Assembly (NCBI GenBank): GCA_003576695.1
Contig: QOZQ01000014.1
Coordinates: 1-64,000 of the forward strand
Length of the DNA stretch: 64,000 nucleotides
DNA from: Taklimakanibacter lacteus
GTDB taxonomy: Bacteria; Pseudomonadota; Alphaproteobacteria; Rhizobiales; Aestuariivirgaceae
Reading direction: 5' to 3'
Each line of letters opens with the position of its first letter. The stretch's first letter is position 1. The position numbers and the translations under genes are program-made. The notes below the pieces were generated by a model. It did no database searches and had not been told where the DNA came from. It worked only from the letters and a program-made list of their open reading frames with translations. Positions 51,103-58,407 of this stretch are shown piece after piece.

Positions 51103-54100
51103 TCAGTCGAACAGCCGTTTGATACGCTGGATGAGATCGGGCTCCCGCCGGCGCGGTGGTGGCGCAACCTTCTGGGGCGGCACCAGAACCACGGGCGCGC
51201 CGGGATCCACCTTCGCTTGCGTCTTCGCCGGCTGGCGCTTCGGCTTCGGCTTGGGTGTCGGCGGCGTGATGATGCCGACATCCTGCTGCTCCGGCTGCGC
51301 CTTGATTGCCTCAGTCTGATCGGGCGGCGACAGCGGCTCTGCGCCGTCAGTGCCGGACTGATCGGGAGCTTGTGGACCGAAGATGGTATTGTCCGGCTGT
51401 ATCGCGGGCAGTTGCGGGGCCAGGGGCTCAGGCTGACTTGCCTGCGCGGGATCGGCGCGCGCCGCCTTCGCATCTTGCTCGGCCTGGCGCGCCATATCCT
51501 CCAACGCCTTGCGATCCGCGTCCTCCTGCGCCTTGCGCTCGGCTTCCTCTTGCGCCTTGCGCTCGGCCTCCTGCTGGGCCTTCAGTATCGCTTCGGCCCG
51601 CGCCTTGCGCTCGGCCTCTTCTTTCGCCTGGCGTTCCGCCTCTTCTTGCGCCAGGCGTTCGGCCTCTTCCTTAGCTTGACGCTCGGCCTCTTGCTGAGCC
51701 TTCAATATCGCGTCTTCCCGCGCCTTCCGCTCGGCTTCTTCCTGAGCCTCTCGCGCCGCTTCTTCCTTCGCCTTGCGCTCGGCCTCTTCCTGAGCCTGAC
51801 GCGCCGCCTCTTCCTTTGCCTGGCGTTCAGCCTCTTCTTGCGCCTTGCGGGCGGCTTCTTCCTGTGCCTGGCGCTCGGCCTCTTCCTTCGCCTTGCGCTC
51901 CGCTTCTTCTTGCGCCTGCCGGTCGGCTTCTTCCTTCGCCTTGCGTTCGGCCTCTTCCCGCGCCAGACGCGCCTTCTCCTCCTGGCGCCGGATGACCCGA
52001 TGGACCTGCCGCTCGCGCACCCGGCGCAGCAGCTCTTCGCGGTTCAGTCCCCGCCCTTCGGCGACCGCCTGATCGAGCTCGATCTTCTTCTGCGCGGCTT
52101 CCGCCTCGCGCATCCGCTCATGCACATTCACCTCGCGCAGACGGCGCTGCAGCTCACGGCGCTGCTCATTGTAGGCTTCAAGCCGCGCCTCGTCCTCGCG
52201 CCGCGCCCGGTCTTCTTCGTCCATCGCCTTCTGTTGTTCGGCCTGCAGCCTCTCGAGCTCCTTGAGGGTGCGCTCGACCACCTTGAAGCCGAGCTCCGAT
52301 TCGAGTGCGGCGATATCGACGAAGCGGGTGAGCGCATTGGGATGCCCGCTATAGGTGACGGCGAATTGCGGTTGGTCGTCGAGAGTCTTGAGCGTGACGC
52401 GCATCATCGCATCGAGCCGGCCGTCGGGCAGATCGATCTTGGGCGCCAGCGTCACATCCGCGACCGGTGAGACCTTGGCGAAATCAGGCAAGGTCACCGT
52501 GCCGTTCTCGACCTTGAGGACGCCCCGCGCGGGCGCGAAATCGAGCCCGCCATCCGCGGCGAGCGCCGTGAAGGCCGTCTTGAGCTCCTCGCCGGAATTC
52601 GCCGTCTTGACCAGCTCGACGAAACGCTCGGGGTTCAGATGCGCGATCCTGAGGCCGGCAACATCATAGCTGCCTGATCCGGCGAGGCTCGCCAGCACGG
52701 CACCTGGCGTGCGGCCGCTGCCCGCCGCCTTGACCGACAGCTTGACCAGGCCCTCCGCCACCCCCTCGCCATTGCCGTTCTTGAGGCTGTGGCCGAGATC
52801 GACCGGCAACACCAGCCGCCCGTCGAGCGCCTTGCCGCCGCCTTGCGGCTTGGCGGCGATCTCGATGGCGACATCGCCGCCCTGATCGCTCTTGCCGAAG
52901 GCGGCGAGACGGACCTCCTCAGGCGTGGCGCTGATGCCGATCTGCGTTTCCCTGACTCGCAAGCCGTCGAATACTTCGAGATATTCGGGCTTGATCCACA
53001 ATTCGCCGGTGACGCCGCGCGGCGGTGTGACGGCGAAAGGCAGCTCGACATCGAGCGGCCGGCCGTCCCATGGCATGAAGGCGAGGCCGAACAGCCGAGT
53101 GAAGGACACCGGCCCCGTGGCGAATTCGCCCTTGAGGCGATTGCCGCTGTCGAGGGTGATCGAGCCGGAAAGCGGGGCTCCGGCCAGGAAGCCCTGCACA
53201 TTCGGCAGGATCACCTTCGGCAGGGCGATTTCCACATCGGACTCGGCCGACAGCGTGCCGCCGGCATAATCGCTGATGCCTGCCGCCAGAAGCAGTTCGT
53301 TCGGGCGCTCGGCGAATATGCCGAGCCGGCCCGTTCCTGTAACGGCACCGTTGCTGCCCAGGAACTTGCCCTGGAACTGTCCCTTGGCGCCGAAGACATC
53401 GGCCTCAAGATCGGCCACCAGGCCATTGGCCAGCGATCCATTGAGGCTCACCGCGAGCCGCGCCGGGCCGCTCTGGTCGTTCACCGGGCTCATCCCGGCA
53501 AGCTTGGCGAGGCCGGTGCCGTTGGCGCTGCGCAAAGTGAAGCTTCCGCTCATCTCGCTGGCGAGCAGATCGCCCTGCCCCGCTGTCGCCAGCGTGCCTT
53601 CGATATCGAGATCGCCGCTCTTGCCGGTCACCCGGAAATTCGCCGCCTGGCCTTCTTCGTCGGGCTTGAGATCGGCCGCGATGATAAGATCGGTCTTGCC
53701 CAGGGCATCGGCCCAGATCGGGCTGCTATCCTTCGGATAGAAGCCGAGCAGCTGCAGGAGGCTCCTCGGATCATCCGCCGTCACGCTGGTCGAGATGGCC
53801 CCCTTATTGCCGGTCGGCGTCGGCGACAGGAGGCCCGCAATCTCGAGGTGCGCATTGCCGACATTGCCGATCTCGATCGTCTTGAGATCGATATTGCCGC
53901 CGATCGCCGCGATGTCGATCGCAACATCGCGCGCTCCGACGCCATTGAGCAAGGTTTCCCCCGACTGAACGGTAAGGCGCAGATCGTGGCTCGTCGCCCA
54001 TTGCGAGATCATTTCCGCGGTTCCGATCCAGCTGCCGCTGCCGAAGCCATTGGGCGCGAACCGGTCGATATCGAGGGCCGTGGCATCGAGCCTCAGATCG

Positions 54101-55587
54101 AGCGTCGGCCGCTCGGCGAAGCCGATCGAGAGCCCGCCGCTGCCCAGCGATTCATCGATCTGGTAGTTCATGTCCTGCAGGCGCAGCTGGCCGTCGGTCG
54201 CATCGAGGCGGGTCTGCAGCTTGAAGCGGCCGCGGCTGCCGGTCCAGATCCTGGCGATATCGTTGCGCCCTTCGGGCCACGCCCAGGACACGAAATCGCG
54301 CAGGCTCCCGGCTTCGCCGGCCAGATCGCCGGCCAGCTGCGGACCGGAATCGGTGACCACGAAAGTGCCGGTAAACAGGCCGCGCGCCTGGCCCGGCATG
54401 CCGGCCGACAGCTCGGTAATGCGGATCTGGTCCTGGTTGAGCTCGAAGGCGAGCTTGGCATTGTCGAGCGCTTCGCCGCCCACCACCAGCGACGTGATGC
54501 CCAGCGATGCGCTGACATCCACATCGCCAGGCATGATCGCCATGGCGTTTTCGAGCAGCCCCAGGCCGCCCCCCTCCCGGATCAGGCCCTTCGCCTTGGC
54601 GCCGGCGACGGCATCGAGATCGAAGCGCGTCGCCTTGAGATTGGCCTTGAGCGCGACGCTGGTGCCGAGCTTCACTTCGGCGCTGCCGGTGAGCAGATTG
54701 GCGCCCTCGCTCGTTCCGTCGCGCGGCGTTATCTCGATCTTGTCGAGCGCCACCGTGTCGAAATCGGAGGTCACTTGCGCGGTCAAGACCAGGGGCCGCA
54801 ACTGGCCTTCCGCATCGCTGCGCCCATCGACGCTTGCCGCCGGCTGAACGCGCAGATTGCCGGTCACGTGATTGCCGTCATTGGCGCCGTCGAACTGGTA
54901 GACGATGCCCGAGCCATCTCCGGAGCTGATCCGGAAGCCGAATTTGAACGGCGAATCGGGTGTCCAGCTGCCGGTATTGATGCTGAGCTCGACCGGCCGG
55001 TCGTGATAGTCGGCGGTCGCGCGCACCCGCCAGGGCCCGGCGAAATTCTGCGCCGCCAGCGTGGCATTGACGCCCGCGATCGTAGCGCGCCCGGCCCGGC
55101 GGTTGTCGACAAGGTGCACCACGCCGTCGGTCACCGATATTTGATCGAGGCGGATACGGTCGAGAAACCCGGTTTCCCGCTCGCTGAGCTCAGGCTTGAG
55201 ATGCCAGCTGCCCTGCCCGCTCGCCAACCTTTCGAAAGACGCCACCGGGCGCACGACATCGATGCCCTCGACCCTGATCTCGCCGCCGAGCAGCCCGGCG
55301 AGCGTCATGCGCACATCCACTTGCTCGGCGGTGATGAAGTCCGGCACGAAGGCGCCCGGCGGATTGGCTACTTTCACATCGCGGATCGTAAGCTTGGGCC
55401 AGGGAAACAGGCGTCCGGATATGTCGCCCGCCACCGTCACCGGGCGGCCGGTGAGCTGGCGGCCATATTTCTCGATCGCCATGCGGTAGCTGCCCCAGTC
55501 GATGACATAGGGGGCGATAAAGGCCGCCACCACAGCCATGACGAGCGCTATCCCGAAATAGAGTACGGGCGATTTCCAGAGCTTCAT
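51103..55587 (-). CDS. AsmA family protein with long charged helix
   Basis: The 1494-residue protein has a single N-terminal membrane segment (MKLWKSPVLYFGIALVMAVV) followed by the AsmA beta repeats typical of inner-membrane-anchored proteins involved in lipid traffic or outer membrane assembly. From about residue 1140 it becomes coiled-coil, and at about 1205-1370 it consists of repeats of EEAERKAKEEA and EEAERQAQEEA, like TolA. A Pro/Lys-rich region and an RREPDLIQRIKRLFD tail end it. I chose ATG 55587; 55623 is possible. It lies 54 nt downstream of the D-lactate dehydrogenase-like gene on the same strand. Confidence 0.9.
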   Translation of the reverse strand: MKLWKSPVLYFGIALVMAVVAAFIAPYVIDWGSYRMAIEKYGRQLTGRPVTVAGDISGRLFPWPKLTIRDVKVANPPGAFVPDFITAEQVDVRMTLAGLLGGEIRVEGIDVVRPVASFERLASGQGSWHLKPELSERETGFLDRIRLDQISVTDGVVHLVDNRRAGRATIAGVNATLAAQNFAGPWRVRATADYHDRPVELSINTGSWTPDSPFKFGFRISSGDGSGIVYQFDGANDGNHVTGNLRVQPAASVDGRSDAEGQLRPLVLTAQVTSDFDTVALDKIEITPRDGTSEGANLLTGSAEVKLGTSVALKANLKATRFDLDAVAGAKAKGLIREGGGLGLLENAMAIMPGDVDVSASLGITSLVVGGEALDNAKLAFELNQDQIRITELSAGMPGQARGLFTGTFVVTDSGPQLAGDLAGEAGSLRDFVSWAWPEGRNDIARIWTGSRGRFKLQTRLDATDGQLRLQDMNYQIDESLGSGGLSIGFAERPTLDLRLDATALDIDRFAPNGFGSGSWIGTAEMISQWATSHDLRLTVQSGETLLNGVGARDVAIDIAAIGGNIDLKTIEIGNVGNAHLEIAGLLSPTPTGNKGAISTSVTADDPRSLLQLLGFYPKDSSPIWADALGKTDLIIAADLKPDEEGQAANFRVTGKSGDLDIEGTLATAGQGDLLASEMSGSFTLRSANGTGLAKLAGMSPVNDQSGPARLAVSLNGSLANGLVADLEADVFGAKGQFQGKFLGSNGAVTGTGRLGIFAERPNELLLAAGISDYAGGTLSAESDVEIALPKVILPNVQGFLAGAPLSGSITLDSGNRLKGEFATGPVSFTRLFGLAFMPWDGRPLDVELPFAVTPPRGVTGELWIKPEYLEVFDGLRVRETQIGISATPEEVRLAAFGKSDQGGDVAIEIAAKPQGGGKALDGRLVLPVDLGHSLKNGNGEGVAEGLVKLSVKAAGSGRTPGAVLASLAGSGSYDVAGLRIAHLNPERFVELVKTANSGEELKTAFTALAADGGLDFAPARGVLKVENGTVTLPDFAKVSPVADVTLAPKIDLPDGRLDAMMRVTLKTLDDQPQFAVTYSGHPNALTRFVDIAALESELGFKVVERTLKELERLQAEQQKAMDEEDRARREDEARLEAYNEQRRELQRRLREVNVHERMREAEAAQKKIELDQAVAEGRGLNREELLRRVRERQVHRVIRRQEEKARLAREEAERKAKEEADRQAQEEAERKAKEEAERQAQEEAARKAQEEAERQAKEEAARQAQEEAERKAKEEAAREAQEEAERKAREDAILKAQQEAERQAKEEAERLAQEEAERQAKEEAERKARAEAILKAQQEAERKAQEEAERKAQEDADRKALEDMARQAEQDAKAARADPAQASQPEPLAPQLPAIQPDNTIFGPQAPDQSGTDGAEPLSPPDQTEAIKAQPEQQDVGIITPPTPKPKPKRQPAKTQAKVDPGAPVVLVPPQKVAPPPRRREPDLIQRIKRLFD
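51480..51970 (-). repeat. Coding repeats for the charged helix of AsmA
   Basis: Repeating codons for E-E-A-E-R-(K/Q)-A-(K/Q) with an 11-residue period produce about 490 bp of internal similarity. Such tracts often change length by recombination, so the copy number may vary between strains. Confidence 0.8.
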
Positions 55588-55641
55588 ACCGTTACCGGTC
55601 CAACCTGTCGCTGGGGTCCCCATGCCAGACAGACACGGCGA

Positions 55642-57033
55642 TCATAAGGCGACAATCTTGCCTGGGTTAAGGATATTCTTGGGGTCGAGGGCCTGCTTGA
55701 TCTGCCGCATCATGGCCACCCCCTGGGCGCCATGTTCCAATTCGAGAAAGGGCATCTTGCCGATGCCGACACCATGTTCGCCGGTGCAGGTTCCTTCCAT
55801 GGCGATGGCCCGCCGGATGAGCCGGTCATAGAACCCCTTCACTCGGGCGAGCTCGGCCGCATCGCTGCGGTCGCAATAGAGCACGACATGGAAATTGCCG
55901 TCCCCGACATGGCCGACGATGGGCCCATAGAGATTGTTGGCCTTCAGGTCGTCCTGCGTTTCGTTCACGCATTGGGCGAGCCTCGAGATCGGCACGCAGA
56001 CATCGGTGGCGAAGGATTCCTTGCCCGGCATCAGCGACTTGGTGGCCCAGAAGGCGTCATGCCGGGCCTGCCACAGCCGCTGGCGCTCCTCTTCCTTCCT
56101 GGCCCAGGTGAAGGGCCCGCCGCCCAACTCCTCGGCAATGCCGCCGAACAGCAGCGATTGCTCCTCGGTCCCGGCCTCGGTGCCGTGGAATTCGAGGAAC
56201 AGGGTCGGCGCAATCTTGAGGTCGATCTTGGAATAGGCGTTGAACGCCTTAACATGCTCTTCATCGACGAGCTCGATCCGCGCCACCGGTATGCCGAGCT
56301 GGATGGTCTGGATCACCGCCTGGCAGGCGGCATCGACCGAGGGAAAGGGGCACACGCCGGCGGCGATCGATTCGGGGATGCCATAAAGCCTCACTCCCAC
56401 CTCGGTGATGATGCCGAGCGTGCCTTCGGAGCCCACCAGCAGGCGGGTCAGGTCATAGCCGGCCGAGGACTTCTTCGCCCGCCTGGCGGTCTTGACCACC
56501 TCGCCATTGGCCATCACCGCGGTGAGGCTCAGCACATTCTCGCGCATCGTGCCGTAGCGCACCGCATTGGTGCCCGATGCGCGCGTCGCCGCCATGCCGC
56601 CCAGGCTCGCATCGGCCCCCGGATCGATGGGGAAGAACAGTCCCTTGTCGCGCAGATAGGTGTTGAGCGCCTTGCGCGTCACCCCCGCTTCGACCCTCGC
56701 ATCAAGGTCCTCGGCATTAACCTCGAGCACATTGTTCATCGCCGAGACATCGACCGAGATGCCCCCGAAGGGCGCGGTAAAGTGCCCTTCGAGCGAGGTG
56801 CCGGTGCCATAGGCGATGACCGGCGTCTCGTAATTGGCGCAGATCCTGACGATACGCTGGACTTCGTCGGTTGATCTCACAAAGGCGACCGCATCGGGCG
56901 GCGCGCCCGGCGCCCAGGTCTGGTCCTTGCCATGCTGCTCGCGCACCGCCGGTGCGGTCGACAGCCGGTCGCCCAGGATGTCCCTGACCTCGGCCACCGC
57001 CTGCGCCACGCTGTTCTTGTTTCTGTTCGTCAT
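55642..57033 (-). CDS. FAD-binding D-lactate dehydrogenase-like oxidoreductase
   Basis: The 463-residue enzyme has an N-terminal FAD_binding_4 domain (YGTGTSLEGHFTAPFGGISV near 75, PIDPGADASLGGMAATRASG near 135) and a C-terminal FAD-linked oxidase domain. The latter carries VGHVGDGNFH near 370 and the terminal CTGEHGVGIGK near 415. It fits the D-lactate dehydrogenase (cytochrome)/GlcD superfamily; the shorter form without an Fe-S domain suggests a D-2-hydroxy acid such as D-lactate, but glycolate is possible. The gene precedes the AsmA gene on the same strand. Confidence 0.9.
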   Translation of the reverse strand: MTNRNKNSVAQAVAEVRDILGDRLSTAPAVREQHGKDQTWAPGAPPDAVAFVRSTDEVQRIVRICANYETPVIAYGTGTSLEGHFTAPFGGISVDVSAMNNVLEVNAEDLDARVEAGVTRKALNTYLRDKGLFFPIDPGADASLGGMAATRASGTNAVRYGTMRENVLSLTAVMANGEVVKTARRAKKSSAGYDLTRLLVGSEGTLGIITEVGVRLYGIPESIAAGVCPFPSVDAACQAVIQTIQLGIPVARIELVDEEHVKAFNAYSKIDLKIAPTLFLEFHGTEAGTEEQSLLFGGIAEELGGGPFTWARKEEERQRLWQARHDAFWATKSLMPGKESFATDVCVPISRLAQCVNETQDDLKANNLYGPIVGHVGDGNFHVVLYCDRSDAAELARVKGFYDRLIRRAIAMEGTCTGEHGVGIGKMPFLELEHGAQGVAMMRQIKQALDPKNILNPGKIVAL

Positions 57034-57107
57034 TTCATCTGCCCTAGCGTTTCCCGGCGAGGTGGAAACACTTCGCCGATCGGGATTCGCGCAAAACCAA
57101 TATATTG

Positions 57108-57154
57108 GAGCAAACCCTTATCGCCAAAGCCTTCAACTTTGGCGGTGTTTGCTC
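57108..57154. repeat. 47-bp palindromic repeat, family B, copy 2
   Basis: Outer arms GAGCAAAC..GTTTGCTC and inner arms CGCCAAAG and CTTTGGCG match copy 1 at 14476-14522 when that copy is read on the other strand, with only a few base differences and identical length. Confidence 0.85.
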
Positions 57155-57203
57155 TAAGTGTCTGCTATTCCACCTTAACTAGCCAGATTTCACGGAAAAG
57201 ACG

Positions 57204-57686
57204 ATGGCTTTCCCCGCCCCTTTCGTAAGCTCTGTCCATAAGATCGAGGACCAGTGGATCGACTATAATGGCCACTTCAACATGGCTTACTACAATGTGC
57301 TCTTCGACCGGGCCGGCGATGAGGCCTTCGAGGCCATTGGCCTTGGCGCCGACTATGTGAAGAGAGCCAACTGCTCCTTCTTCACGCTCGAGGCCCATGT
57401 CACCTATCTACGCGAGCTGCAGGCCAGCGATACGGTCAGGGTCGATATCCAGTTTCTCGACTACGACGCCAAGCGCATCCACTATTTCGAGCAGATGCGC
57501 CATGCCGTCGACGGCTGGATCGCCTGCACCACCGAGCTCATCGTCATCCATGTCGATATGAGCGCGCGCAAATCCTCGCCTTTTCCGCCTGACGTGCTCG
57601 CCAACATCAAGGCCATGCATGAAGCACATGCTGGTTTGCCGATTCCGCCCCAGGTCGGACATCGGATCGGCATCCAAAAAAAGTAA
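57204..57686 (+). CDS. Hotdog-fold thioesterase family protein
   Basis: The 160-residue protein has the 4HBT-type opening VHKIEDQWIDYNGHFNMAYY with the conserved Asp-Tyr-Asn-Gly-His, then VTYLRELQASDTVRVDIQFL. It probably hydrolyses an acyl-CoA. Similar alphaproteobacterial proteins occur in carnitine or betaine metabolism, but nothing nearby supports that. It is divergent from the D-lactate dehydrogenase-like gene, with a palindromic repeat between. Confidence 0.88.
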   Translation: MAFPAPFVSSVHKIEDQWIDYNGHFNMAYYNVLFDRAGDEAFEAIGLGADYVKRANCSFFTLEAHVTYLRELQASDTVRVDIQFLDYDAKRIHYFEQMRHAVDGWIACTTELIVIHVDMSARKSSPFPPDVLANIKAMHEAHAGLPIPPQVGHRIGIQKK

Positions 57687-57790
57687 CTCTTCCCGCCAAA
57701 TAAATTATCCGCGCCGCCACATTCTGCGCGCATTTCACCTTGATTCTTCGGCCCTTCCAGGGACGGCGCATTATTGATGGAGGCACAGCA

Positions 57791-57973
57791 ATGCAAGCTC
57801 TCGAAATCCTGGACTATGCGCGTCAATTGCACGAAGTGCGCGGCGAACGGGCCGTTCTCGAAGCCGCCCAGCGCGCCACACAATGCGAGGCCAAGGGCGA
57901 CAGTGAGGCGGCCGCCAATTGGCGCCGGATCCAGTCAGCCTTGACCACGATACAATCGCCCCACGCCAGCTAG
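57791..57973 (+). CDS. Small helical protein (tandem paralogue 1)
   Basis: The 60-residue protein starts at ATG 57791, with GGAGG about 9 nt upstream. The core ILDYARQLHEVRGERAVLEA and the later NWRRIQSALTTIQ match the gene at 58168-58353 (IIEFARQLLVIHGGKACEEA, TWRHVQTALRDMK), so the two are diverged tandem copies. It is soluble with no signal peptide; two helices are expected. Similar short proteins occur in Rhizobiales as hypotheticals. No function is known. A terminator follows. Confidence 0.75.
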   Translation: MQALEILDYARQLHEVRGERAVLEAAQRATQCEAKGDSEAAANWRRIQSALTTIQSPHAS

Positions 57974-57997
57974 CCCACCTCTTCCTTTGACGATATC

Positions 57998-58030
57998 AAA
58001 GCGTGCTGCAGTGCAGCGCGCTTTAATTTT
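57998..58030 (+). terminator. Rho-independent terminator
   Basis: AAAGCGTGCTGCA and its complement with one G-T pair form a 12-bp stem with a 3-nt loop, followed by AATTTT. It ends the first small paralogue gene. Confidence 0.8.
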
Positions 58031-58167
58031 GTCGATGCTGTCATCGCGGTCGGTAACATGTTGCTAAAATCTGAAGCATTAAAAATCGTCTCGCCTTCCG
58101 GCTGCAATATTATCGACTCATTCGCCCGGCATAAGTCGTCCCATCAACCGCAAACAGGGAGGTCGGC

Positions 58168-58353
58168 ATGCAGCAGAACGCAACCATCATCGAATTCGCG
58201 CGCCAGCTTCTCGTCATTCATGGCGGGAAGGCGTGTGAAGAGGCAGAGCTCCATGAGCGCATTTGCGTGAAATATGGCGCCGAGCGCACCGCCGAGACCT
58301 GGCGCCATGTCCAGACCGCCCTCAGGGACATGAAGGGCAATTGCCTGCATTAA
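58168..58353 (+). CDS. Small helical protein (tandem paralogue 2)
   Basis: The 61-residue protein has GGGAGG just before its ATG. It shares the (I)xxxARQLxxxxGxxAxxEA core and the W(R)(R/H)(I/V)Q(S/T)AL end with the gene at 57791-57973, but its two Cys lie at different places. It is soluble, with no recognised domain. Its stop is 17 nt before the hairpin that precedes uvrD, and it has no terminator of its own other than that hairpin. Confidence 0.75.
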   Translation: MQQNATIIEFARQLLVIHGGKACEEAELHERICVKYGAERTAETWRHVQTALRDMKGNCLH

Positions 58354-58369
58354 CCTGTCCGAGTTGCTA

Positions 58370-58405
58370 TATAGGGTGCGAAACCTTCAAGATTCGCACC
58401 CTATA
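58370..58405. promoter_or_regulatory. Perfect 13-bp inverted repeat before uvrD
   Basis: TATAGGGTGCGAA and TTCGCACCCTATA are perfect arms around a 10-nt loop, ending 2 nt before the uvrD ATG. No Shine-Dalgarno sequence is visible between it and the ATG. It could be a hairpin that terminates the upstream transcript or hides the uvrD start, or a protein binding site. It does not look like an alphaproteobacterial LexA box. Confidence 0.7.
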
Positions 58406-58407
58406 AT

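Noticed and set aside
51217-52470. Long plus-strand frame rich in Leu, Arg and Phe, opposite the AsmA gene
   Set aside because: It is the mirror of the EEAERKAKEEA codons of AsmA. The protein is low-complexity, without domains or a ribosome binding site.
52789-55647. 952-residue plus-strand frame opposite the AsmA gene
   Set aside because: The length comes from GC-rich codon bias on the other strand. The amino acid composition (His, Arg, Asp, Ala) is that of a shadow frame.
58402-58407. TATAAT as the -10 box of uvrD
   Set aside because: It abuts the ATG, so RNA would start inside the gene, and no -35 box lies at the right distance. It is part of the inverted repeat.
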